Shown piece after piece: positions 27,245 through 34,903 of a DNA stretch of 64,000 nucleotides (positions are counted from its first letter, which is position 1; each line of letters starts with the position of its first letter). The translations under genes and the position numbers were made by a program. Under the pieces are notes generated by a model. The model saw nothing but the letters and a program-made list of their open reading frames with translations, made no database searches and was not told the DNA's origin. The stretch covers positions 62,001-126,000 of the forward strand of contig NZ_JXQQ01000028.1 of NCBI RefSeq assembly GCF_000834655.1, given 5' to 3'. This DNA comes from Variovorax paradoxus. GTDB taxonomy: Bacteria > Pseudomonadota > Gammaproteobacteria > Burkholderiales > Burkholderiaceae_C.

Positions 27245-27676
27245 TCAGCGCCTCAATGCATGGTCGGGAACACTGACCTTGCCGTTGCTGCCGACGATGG
27301 TCGACAGCTGCAGCGGAATCTCCTGGCCGTCCACCTCGAGGCGGCCATCGACATCGAAGCGCAGCGACATCGGGTCGCCCGGGTCGGCGCGCAGCGTGAC
27401 CTGGGGCGCACCCAGGCGCGGCTCGTAGCGCAGGATCACCTGCCGGATGGCGACTTCGATGTCGCGCACCGAGCCGGCCGAGAGGCCGCCCGCGAGGTTG
27501 GTGAAGTCCGGAACGCCGAACTGCGGATCGAGCGGCACGCTGCCCTGGCGGGTGTTCAGGATGCAGCGCAGGTGCGCGATCACCGAGTCGATCAAGAGGC
27601 TCGCACCCGCGGCACCGTGGCGCTCCATGCCGCTTTCCCAGCGGGCCACGCGTTCGAGCAGGCGGAATTCACTCAC
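27245..27676 (-). CDS. tssE: T6SS baseplate protein TssE (gp25-like)
   Basis: 143 residues starting at a GTG (27676). Contains the gp25 lysozyme-like wedge fold signature (LIDSVIAHLRCILNTRQGS, then YEPRL). TssE is the T4 gp25 homologue that initiates sheath polymerisation. It follows hcp by 24 bases. No ATG is available near the family N-terminus, so the GTG start is well supported. Confidence 0.93.
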   Translation of the reverse strand: MSEFRLLERVARWESGMERHGAAGASLLIDSVIAHLRCILNTRQGSVPLDPQFGVPDFTNLAGGLSAGSVRDIEVAIRQVILRYEPRLGAPQVTLRADPGDPMSLRFDVDGRLEVDGQEIPLQLSTIVGSNGKVSVPDHALRR

Positions 27677-27700
27677 GGCGGGCGATCAGCCTGCGGCCGA

Positions 27701-28189
27701 TCAGGACTTCGGCGCGAGCCAGGAATCCTCGGCCTCGATGCCGTCCGGATTGAAGGTCCAGGTGATCTTCTCGTAGGTGAACGCCACGTCTTCCATGTGC
27801 CCCATCTGCTTGTTCTCGGGGTTCAGGCAGTTAGGCGTCCAGGAGCGGATGCTCGTGAGGATCGCGTTCTCCAGCTTGACCGTGTAGTACTTCTCTTCGG
27901 TGCCCTTGGGCGAGATCCGGTAGAACTCGAGCTCCACCGACTTCATCTGTTCGCCCGAAGTGAGGGCCTGGAACAGCTTGGGCGAGGACTTGTCGATTTC
28001 CTTGGTCAGCGTGGTCGGGCCGTGGACGCGCTTGCCGGTCGGCAGGCCGGTTTGCGGGCTCTTGGGAATTTCGATCGTGTGCTCGACGGCTTGCACGAGA
28101 ATTTTTCCGTCATGGCCCTTGACCTTGGTGGAGCCTTCGATTTTTCCCTGGTTTTGACCTTCGAGGGTGAGGTAGCACGGCATCGGCAT
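27701..28189 (-). CDS. hcp: T6SS inner-tube protein Hcp
   Basis: 162 residues from ATG 28189 (MPMPCYLTLEG); a second ATG six bases later is equally possible. The upstream in-frame TTG at 28213 was rejected. Typical Hcp sequence: KGHDGKILVQAVEHTIEIP, then TKEIDKSSPKLFQALTSGEQ and a C-terminal EDVAFTYEKITWTF. Hexameric rings stack into the tube propelled by the sheath. It is preceded by 218 non-coding bases carrying palindromes, suggesting its own promoter within the operon. Confidence 0.97.
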   Translation of the reverse strand: MPMPCYLTLEGQNQGKIEGSTKVKGHDGKILVQAVEHTIEIPKSPQTGLPTGKRVHGPTTLTKEIDKSSPKLFQALTSGEQMKSVELEFYRISPKGTEEKYYTVKLENAILTSIRSWTPNCLNPENKQMGHMEDVAFTYEKITWTFNPDGIEAEDSWLAPKS

Positions 28190-28240
28190 TTGAGTACTTT
28201 CGTTATTCGGCAATTCATGCCGACGTTAAAAACCCCTTTA

Positions 28241-28274
28241 ATTCGAATAAAGCATTCCGCGGAATTCGAATTCC
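28241..28274 (-). promoter_or_regulatory. Palindrome cluster upstream of hcp
   Basis: Within the 218-base tssC-hcp gap are two copies of ATTCGAAT (28241-28248 and 28264-28271), 23 bases apart centre to centre. The second is embedded in the perfect palindrome GGAATTCGAATTCC (28261-28274), which overlaps the perfect palindrome TTCCGCGGAA (28255-28264). They lie 52-85 bases before the hcp start. This could be an operator pair or a processing site; no -35/-10 pair could be assigned with confidence. Confidence 0.4.
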
Positions 28275-28407
28275 TGATCGCAACCTGGGGCAGAGCTATT
28301 GGCTGCGTTGGCCTCAATTGTGTTGCGACGCGGTTACCGCAACATTTCCTTTTGAACCGTCCAAGTTACCCATGCAACCTGAACGGCCAATCCGGTAATA
28401 AACGGGG

Positions 28408-29895
28408 CTAGGTCTTTTCGAGCTTGCCGACCAGCGACAGGGTGAAAGAGGCGCCCATGTACTTGAAATGCGGCCGCACCTTCAGGTCGACCCGGTACCA
28501 GCCCGGCTCGCCCTCGACGTCGACCACGTTGATCTCCGCCTGGCGCAGCGGACGGCGGCTGCGCACGCCGGCCGCGGGGTTGTCCATGTCGGCCACGTAC
28601 TGGCGGATCCAGAGGTTGAGCTCCTTCTCCAGGTCGGCGCGCTCCTTCCACATCCCGATGTTTTCGCGCTGGATCACCTTGATGTAGTGCGCCAGCCGGC
28701 TCACCACGAAGATGTAGGGCAGCTGGGTGCTGAGCTTGTAGTTGAGCTCGGCCTCCTTGCCTTCCTTGCTCTGCCCGAAGAACTTGGGCTTCTGCGCCGA
28801 GTTGGCCGAGAAGAAGGCCGCGTTGTCGCTGTTCTTGCGCATCGTCAGGGCGATGAAGCCCTGCTCGGCCAGCTCGAACTCGCGCCGCTCCGAGATGAGG
28901 ATGTCGGTCGGGATCTTGTTCTGGATCGCGCCCATCGACTCGTACGAATAGATCGGCAGGTCCGACACCGTGCCGCCGCCTTGCGGCCCGATCACGTTGG
29001 CGCACCAGCGGTAGTCGGCAAAGCTCTCGGTCAGTCGCGAGGCGAACGCGAAGGCCGCGTTGCCCCAGAGAAAGTCCTTGTTGCCGCCGGCCACGCTCTC
29101 CTGGTAGTTGAATTTCTTGCTCGGCACCGTGTCGGCGCCGTAGGGCGTGCGCAGCAGGAAGTGCGGCAGGGTCAGGCCCACGTAGCGCGCATCCTGGCTC
29201 TCGCGGAAGGCATTCCACTTGACGAACTGCGGGCCCTCGAACACCGAGGACAGGTCCTTGAGGTTCGGGAGCTGCTCGAAGGTGTCGATGCCGAAGAACT
29301 GCGGCCCGGCCGACGCGATGAAGGGCGTGTGCGCCATGGCGGCGGTGCTGGCCGCGTACTGCAGGAGCTTGACGTCCTGCGCCCCCGGGCCGAACTCGTA
29401 GTTGGCCACGATGGCGCCGAAGGGCTGGCCGCCGAACTGGCCGTACTCGGCCGTGTAGAGGTTCTTGTAGAGGCCCGACTTGGTCACGTCCGCGGCGTCC
29501 TCGAAGTCTTCCAGCAGCGCCTGCTTGCTGACGTTGAGGATCTGGATCTTCACGTTCTCGCGGAAGTTGGTCCGGTCGACCAGGAACTTCAGCGAGCGCC
29601 AGGCCGACTCCATGGCCTGGAATTCGGGGTGGTGCAGGATCGCGTCGACCGCGCCGCAGAGCTTCTTGTCGAGCCCCGCGATCATGTCGTCGACGGTGGC
29701 CTGGGTCACGCGCTCGACCGCGTTCTGCGGCTCCAGCAGGTGCGAGATGAACGCCTGCAGGCCCTGGCGGGTGATCGGATAGGCATCGTCGCCGGGCTTG
29801 ACGCGCGCGGACTCGACCAGCTGGTCCAGCAGCGAGGGTGCGGCGGCATCGGCGGCTTGCGCCGCGGCGCCGGACTGGGCTTGTGTTTCTTCCAT
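28408..29895 (-). CDS. tssC: T6SS sheath large subunit TssC
   Basis: 495 residues, full length for TssC (VipB/ImpD). Family landmarks include AWRSLKFLVDRTNFRENVKIQILNVSK near the N-terminus, FGAIVANYEFG, and the conserved WYRVDLKVRPHFKYMGASFTLSLVGKL C-terminus. With TssB it forms the contractile sheath. It follows tssB by 13 bases and is followed by the hcp leader region. Confidence 0.98.
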   Translation of the reverse strand: MEETQAQSGAAAQAADAAAPSLLDQLVESARVKPGDDAYPITRQGLQAFISHLLEPQNAVERVTQATVDDMIAGLDKKLCGAVDAILHHPEFQAMESAWRSLKFLVDRTNFRENVKIQILNVSKQALLEDFEDAADVTKSGLYKNLYTAEYGQFGGQPFGAIVANYEFGPGAQDVKLLQYAASTAAMAHTPFIASAGPQFFGIDTFEQLPNLKDLSSVFEGPQFVKWNAFRESQDARYVGLTLPHFLLRTPYGADTVPSKKFNYQESVAGGNKDFLWGNAAFAFASRLTESFADYRWCANVIGPQGGGTVSDLPIYSYESMGAIQNKIPTDILISERREFELAEQGFIALTMRKNSDNAAFFSANSAQKPKFFGQSKEGKEAELNYKLSTQLPYIFVVSRLAHYIKVIQRENIGMWKERADLEKELNLWIRQYVADMDNPAAGVRSRRPLRQAEINVVDVEGEPGWYRVDLKVRPHFKYMGASFTLSLVGKLEKT

Positions 29896-29908
29896 GTCGG
29901 GCTTTCCG

Positions 29909-30403
29909 TTACTTTTCTTCGATGCCGAGTTCGCCGAGCAGACGCGCGCGCACCTGTTCGTCCTGCACCAGCTCCTGCACGCGCTTGCGGAAATCAGGGA
30001 TGTTGCCGATCGGGCCCTTCAGCGCCTTGAGCGCGTCGCGCAGCAGCAGCAGCTGATGCAGCTCGGGCACCTTCCCCACGAGGGCGTCGGGCGAGAAGTC
30101 GTCGATGGATTCGAAGTTCAGCTTGACCGGCAGCTGCGTGCCCTCGGGGGCCTGCGGGTCGAGCTTGCTGTCGATGCCGATGCTCAGTTCGAGCTTCTGG
30201 GCCTTCAGGACGTCGTTGAAGTTGTCCTTGTCGACCGACACCGGCTTGGTGTCCTCCACGGCCTGGTCGCTGGCGCGCTGCGTGAAGTCGCCCAGCACCA
30301 GCAATTTCAGCGGCAATTCGACTTCCGACTGCGCATCGCCGACGGCGGGGCGATAAACAATATTGACGCGCTCCTTGGGAGCGACTGATCCATCGGCGGC
30401 CAT
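29909..30403 (-). CDS. tssB: T6SS sheath small subunit TssB
   Basis: 164 residues from ATG 30403, preceded by a good AGGAG seven bases upstream. The sequence has the TssB signature (ERVNIVYRPAVGDAQSEVELPLKLLVLGDF, then LNFESIDDFSPDALV). It is the first gene of the main T6SS operon, behind a leader of about 155 bases. The frame stays open upstream, but those residues do not match the family. Confidence 0.97.
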   Translation of the reverse strand: MAADGSVAPKERVNIVYRPAVGDAQSEVELPLKLLVLGDFTQRASDQAVEDTKPVSVDKDNFNDVLKAQKLELSIGIDSKLDPQAPEGTQLPVKLNFESIDDFSPDALVGKVPELHQLLLLRDALKALKGPIGNIPDFRKRVQELVQDEQVRARLLGELGIEEK

Positions 30404-30555
30404 GGAAATCTCCTGAAATAAGTTGGATGACGTCGATCGCAATGAATTCGGGGAAACGCCACCCGCGCAATTCACGCGAATGTCCCGACGCATCCGGTGC
30501 GCGACAGGCCACGGATACCCGTGGGTCTCCGGAGCGGTGAAGTTTCAGGTTAAAA

Positions 30556-30605
30556 AGTATTTCCGCGTTAGTCGATGCATCTCAAAATTTTGTCGATTCG
30601 TCTCA
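30556..30605 (-). promoter_or_regulatory. tssB promoter with 21-bp-spaced direct repeats
   Basis: On the minus strand the repeats TGAGACGAATCGAC (30605-30592) and TGAGATGCATCGAC (30584-30571) are spaced exactly 21 bases and followed by TAACGCGGAAAT. A candidate -35 TTGAGA (30585-30580) overlaps the proximal repeat, with an 18-base spacer to AATACT (30561-30556). The whole 47-base block recurs upstream of the carbonic anhydrase gene with 35 of 47 bases identical. Direct repeats two helical turns apart are typical of AraC-family and some OmpR-family binding sites. Both regulator types are encoded close by. Confidence 0.6.
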
Positions 30606-30649
30606 ACCGTCAATTGATTGCGTGAGTGCAGTTAAAGTCGCGGCCCAAA

Positions 30650-32446
30650 ATGCAACCGTTACAGATGAAAGATTCGGGGCCCTTGGATTTGCGATTCGGC
30701 GCCTCCTCGAACGCGCCCGCGACCGGCCGCGAGGCGGGGGTGGCCGACGGCTGGTTGCGGCCGCCCGGCGCCCTGGCCGGGTGCGCCGCCCTGTCCTTCC
30801 TGCTCGGTCTTTCGTGCTATTTCCCGGCCCATGCCGGGCTGGGAATCGCCGCCGATCTTTCGCTGTCGACGCTCGCCTGGCCGGCGCCCGCCATGGGCGT
30901 GGCGTTGCTCTGGCGCCGCCGCGTGCGCGAATGGCCGCTGTACCTGCTCCTGGCCGCGGGAGGCCTCGCGCTCGCGACCGGGGCGGTGCCGCTGCCGGGC
31001 ACGCGCGCGCCTTCTACGTGGTCTGCGGTCGACATGATGCTGTCGGTGCTGACCCTGCTCGAAGTCGCGCTGGGCGCCTGGCTGGGACGGCGCTGGATCG
31101 CGCGCGACGGGCGCCTGGATTCCTCGCGGCGCCTCCTGCTCTTCACGCTGCTGCTGCCGGTGGGCCTGTCGATGCTGCATGCGACGCTGGCCGGCGCGGT
31201 GCTGTGGTGGGGCAGCGCGGCCGACTGGCTGGCACCCTGGCGAGGCGTCTACGTGGCCAACGCCGTGGCCATGCTGACGCTCGTGCCCGCGCTGCTTGCC
31301 TGGGGAACGCCGGCGCTCGGCGCGGCCTTGCGCGAGCGCAGCAACTGGTCGCCGATCGCGGTCACCTTCGCATGCCTGTCGCTGGTGCTGGTGCCCGGCA
31401 TGCACGACGAGGTGGTGCGCACCGCCCTCACCCTGCCGCTGTGCTGGGCCGCGGTGCGCAGCGGCATCGCGCTGGTCGCGCCGCTGAATGCGGCCATCGC
31501 CGTCGGCATGGTCTGCCTCACGCTCGCGGGCTTCGGCCCCTACGTGGAATACGGCTACGGCCTGTGGACCCTGCAGGTCGACCTGATCGGCATTGCCGTG
31601 CTGTCGCTGCTGCTGGCGGTCTCCATCGGCGAGCGCCAGCGCATGGCCGCGCGGCTCGACCAGGCGCGTCGCTTCGAGTCGCTGGGCTTCCTTGCCGGCG
31701 GTGTGGCGCACGACTTCAACAATGTGCTGGGCACGATCCGCGCCTGCGCGGAAATCGCCGGCGAGCGCATCCCGCCCGACAGTCCGGGCCAGGCCGAGCT
31801 GGCGCAACTCGCGCGCGCCACCGACCGCGGCATCGACATGACCCAGCAGATCCTGCTGGCCGCGCGCCAGGGCGATCCGGCGCGCGAGGGCGTCGACCTC
31901 GGCGCGCTGGTCGACGAGGCGATCGAGATGGCGCGGCCGCTGTGCCCCGCACACATCCGCATCGCGCGCGCGCCCCACGCCTTGCGCGGCAGTTCGCTTC
32001 ACGCCCCGGTGGTGCTCGCCCATCGCGGCCAGCTGTTGCGCGCGGTCCAGAACCTGTTGCGCAACGCGGTCCAGGCGGCGCGGCAGGAGGTCACGCTCAC
32101 GATCGGCATGCACAGCGCCGCGGCCCACCGCGAGGAACGCTTCGACGTCGTGCTGGGCGATCCGCGGGCCGGCGACGGCGGCGCGCACGGCTGGGTCGAG
32201 GTCCTGGACGATGGCCAGGGCATCGCTGCCACCCATTGGCCGCACCTGTTCGATCCGTTCTATTCCACCCGCCAGGCGCAGGGAGGCTCGGGCCTCGGCC
32301 TGGCGATCGTGGCGGGCGTGGCGAGCGGACATGGCGGCTTCGTCGGCATGGCCACGTCGCCGGGCCGCGGCAGCCTGTTTCGGCTCGAAGTGCCCTTGTT
32401 CGATACGGCCAGCGCCGTGCCCCCCTTGGAGAGACGATCACCATGA
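30650..32446 (+). CDS. Membrane-bound sensor histidine kinase
   Basis: 598 residues from ATG 30650; an in-frame GTG at 30626 and an ATG at 30665 are alternatives. About eight N-terminal membrane helices resemble a MASE1-type sensor. The kinase core follows: H-box AGGVAHDFNNVLG with His near 354, N-box LLRNAVQAA, DDGQGI, and G-box GGSGLGLAIV. It overlaps the response regulator gene by ATGA, so they form a two-component pair. The gene is divergent from tssB and shares the intergenic region with it, suggesting control of the T6SS. The signal sensed is unknown. Confidence 0.9.
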   Translation: MQPLQMKDSGPLDLRFGASSNAPATGREAGVADGWLRPPGALAGCAALSFLLGLSCYFPAHAGLGIAADLSLSTLAWPAPAMGVALLWRRRVREWPLYLLLAAGGLALATGAVPLPGTRAPSTWSAVDMMLSVLTLLEVALGAWLGRRWIARDGRLDSSRRLLLFTLLLPVGLSMLHATLAGAVLWWGSAADWLAPWRGVYVANAVAMLTLVPALLAWGTPALGAALRERSNWSPIAVTFACLSLVLVPGMHDEVVRTALTLPLCWAAVRSGIALVAPLNAAIAVGMVCLTLAGFGPYVEYGYGLWTLQVDLIGIAVLSLLLAVSIGERQRMAARLDQARRFESLGFLAGGVAHDFNNVLGTIRACAEIAGERIPPDSPGQAELAQLARATDRGIDMTQQILLAARQGDPAREGVDLGALVDEAIEMARPLCPAHIRIARAPHALRGSSLHAPVVLAHRGQLLRAVQNLLRNAVQAARQEVTLTIGMHSAAAHREERFDVVLGDPRAGDGGAHGWVEVLDDGQGIAATHWPHLFDPFYSTRQAQGGSGLGLAIVAGVASGHGGFVGMATSPGRGSLFRLEVPLFDTASAVPPLERRSP

Positions 32447-33192
32447 AGATCGAACCCGCAAATTCGCAACCCCGCGGCCCCGTGCTGATCGTCGACGACG
32501 ACGGTTCGCTGGCCACGCTCCTGAGCAGCTACCTGGCGGGCCACGGCATCGAGAGCCACGTGACCAGCAACGTGAAGGAGTCGCTCGAAGCCGTCGCGCA
32601 GCGCGACTACACCATGGTGTTGCTCGACCTCGGGCTCCCCGACGGCGACGGCGTGGACCTCACGCGCCACTGGCGCGAGGAACACCGGTTCCCGATCATT
32701 TGCATGAGCGGGCGCGAGGACGAAGCCGACCGGGTCATGGGACTCGAGCTCGGCGCCGACGACTACGTGGTCAAGCCCTTTTCCCTGCGCGAGATGCTGG
32801 CGCGCATGCGCGCGGTGTGGCGCCGCACCGATGCGATCCGCAGCCCGGTGACGCGCGGCAAGCACCCGCGCGCCTACCGCTTCGACGGCTGGGAGCTGAA
32901 CCTCAACACGCGGCGCCTGCGCGCGGGCGACGGGCGCGAAGTGGCGCTGTCGCCGAGCCAGTTCAACCTGATGGTGATGTTTCTCGGCGCTCCCGGAACG
33001 ATCGTGACGCGCGAGCAACTGATCGAGCGCACGCGCGCCTTCGACGACGTGTTCGACCGCTCGATCGACGTCCAGATGCTGCGCCTGCGCCGAAAGATCG
33101 AAGCCGACCCGAAGCGCCCCGCGATGCTGCGCACCGAGCGCGGAGCGGGCTACTACTTCGACGCGCTGTCGGTCGAGGCCATCTGGGACTGA
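32443..33192 (+). CDS. OmpR-family response regulator
   Basis: 249 residues. The receiver domain has the acidic pocket VDDD (18-20), phospho-acceptor D62 (VLLDLGLPD), S89 and K111 (VVKPF). The C-terminal winged helix ends with the RTERGAGYYF motif of the OmpR/PhoB class. It is translationally coupled to the kinase and followed 41 bases later by tssA in the same operon. The direct repeats upstream of tssB and of the carbonic anhydrase gene are candidate targets. Confidence 0.93.
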   Translation: MKIEPANSQPRGPVLIVDDDGSLATLLSSYLAGHGIESHVTSNVKESLEAVAQRDYTMVLLDLGLPDGDGVDLTRHWREEHRFPIICMSGREDEADRVMGLELGADDYVVKPFSLREMLARMRAVWRRTDAIRSPVTRGKHPRAYRFDGWELNLNTRRLRAGDGREVALSPSQFNLMVMFLGAPGTIVTREQLIERTRAFDDVFDRSIDVQMLRLRRKIEADPKRPAMLRTERGAGYYFDALSVEAIWD

Positions 33193-33233
33193 GCGCGCGG
33201 CGCAACAAGACAAGAGCACGAGGAACGATCAAA

Positions 33234-34817
33234 GTGGACATCGCCCTGCTGGACGGTATCGGACGCCAACCCGTCAACGCCCTGGCGCCCGCGGGCGGCA
33301 ACGTGCGGGAGGACCCGCGCTTCGACGCGCTGCAGGCGGAGATCGGCAAGCTCTCGAATCCGGGTGCCGACGGCCAGACCGATTGGCCGCGCGTGGCACA
33401 GCTGGCCGCGCCGCTGCTGGCCGATGGCGGCAAGGACTTTCTGGTGGGCTGCTACCTCAATGCGGCGCTGCTGCAGACCGATGGCCTGCCCGGCCTGGCG
33501 GCGGGCCTGCAGGTGCTCGGCGACCTGATCGAGCATTTCTGGGACAGCATGTCGCCACCCGTTGCGCGCCTGCGCGCGCGCCGCAATGCGCTGCAGTGGC
33601 TGCTCGACCGGGCCGAGCTGAATGGCCAGGAACGGCCATGGAGCGAGCTTGCGCCGCAGGCGCCCGCGCTGGTCGCCGGACTCCTCGCGTCCAGCCGCCG
33701 CATCGATGCGCTGCTGCGCGGCAAGGACGAGGAAGCGCCGTCGATGCGTGCGCTGCTCGTGTTGATCGATCAAGTGCCGGTGGCCGAAGACGCACAGCCG
33801 GCGGCCGCGCCGGAAAGCGCGCCCGCGCCTGCGGCTGCGCGGCCCGGCGCTCCCTCCCCTGTTGCTTCATCGCCCCCGGCGTCGGGCAGCCTGCCCACGC
33901 TGGCGGCCCTCGCCGCGCCGGTACCCGGCGACGATCTTGTCGGCGCGCTGGCACCCGCCTTCGCGCATCTGAACCAGGTGGTCGACGCCCTGATGGCCGC
34001 GGACCCGTGCGATGCCCGCGCCTACCGCATCAGCCGCTTCGCCAACTGGGCCGGCGTGGATGCGCTGCCGCCGGCCACAGGCGGCATGACCCAGATCGGC
34101 GCGCCGATCTCGCAGGTCGCCGACGCGATGCGGCGCATGCAGGACGACACCGCCGAGCCGCTGGACGCCATCGGTTTCGCCGAGTCCCAGTTCCCGGCCT
34201 TTCCCTTCTGGCTGGACCTGCAGGCGCTCAGCGCCGGTGCGCTCGCCCGCTTGGGCGATCCCGGCGCCGCCGCACGGGCCGAGGTGGAGCGTGCCACCGT
34301 CGCTCTGCTGCAGCGCCTGCCCGGGCTGGACAGCCTGTGCTTCGGCAACGGCATGCCCTTCGCGAGCGCGCTCACGCTGGAATGGATCGCCAGCCTGGGC
34401 GGCTCTGCGGCCTCGGCCGGAGGCGCCGAGCCGGGCACGAAGGGAGACGGCCTCGGCAGCGTGATGGCGCAGGCCAACGGGCTCGCTGCCAACGGCGAAC
34501 TCGAAGCGGCCGTGTCGCTGCTGCAGCAGGCCATCGCCCGCGCTGCGGACGCACCCACGCGGCTGCGCGCGCAGATCCGGCTGTGCCAGTTGCTCAGCCT
34601 GCATCGCGAGGGCCGCGTGCCGCTGCCCTTCGCGCGGCTGCTCGTCGAGAAGATCCAGCACCACGACCTGGACCGCTGGGACCCGGCATTGGCGGTCGAG
34701 GGATGGGTCGCGGCCCACGCGGTGCTGAACCAGGACGATGCGGATCCGCTGGAGCGCCACGCGGCGCTGACGGCCATCGCCCGGCTGGACGCGGCGCGGG
34801 CGATCGCGCTGAGCTGA
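33234..34817 (+). CDS. tssA: T6SS protein TssA
   Basis: 527 residues from GTG 33234, with AGGA ten bases upstream. The N-terminal ImpA_N domain (about 25-130, DPRFDALQAEI... DWPRVAQLAAPLLADGGKDF) is followed by an Ala/Pro-rich linker near 180-225. A helical C-terminal domain then ends in the family-like tail. TssA caps the baseplate and growing sheath. Its placement behind the two-component genes, on the opposite strand from all other tss genes, means it can be expressed separately from the rest of the machine. Confidence 0.9.
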   Translation: MDIALLDGIGRQPVNALAPAGGNVREDPRFDALQAEIGKLSNPGADGQTDWPRVAQLAAPLLADGGKDFLVGCYLNAALLQTDGLPGLAAGLQVLGDLIEHFWDSMSPPVARLRARRNALQWLLDRAELNGQERPWSELAPQAPALVAGLLASSRRIDALLRGKDEEAPSMRALLVLIDQVPVAEDAQPAAAPESAPAPAAARPGAPSPVASSPPASGSLPTLAALAAPVPGDDLVGALAPAFAHLNQVVDALMAADPCDARAYRISRFANWAGVDALPPATGGMTQIGAPISQVADAMRRMQDDTAEPLDAIGFAESQFPAFPFWLDLQALSAGALARLGDPGAAARAEVERATVALLQRLPGLDSLCFGNGMPFASALTLEWIASLGGSAASAGGAEPGTKGDGLGSVMAQANGLAANGELEAAVSLLQQAIARAADAPTRLRAQIRLCQLLSLHREGRVPLPFARLLVEKIQHHDLDRWDPALAVEGWVAAHAVLNQDDADPLERHAALTAIARLDAARAIALS

Positions 34818-34903
34818 GCGGTCCGCTTCGTCGGGTGCGTGGCGATCGGCGCTACGCCGGCCGTGGGCTCGGCGCGCTCACGCGGCGACGAACCCCGCTC
34901 GAA

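Noticed and set aside
28190..28213. Extension of hcp to an upstream TTG start
   Set aside because: The added residues are not part of Hcp, and ATG 28189 gives the normal N-terminus.
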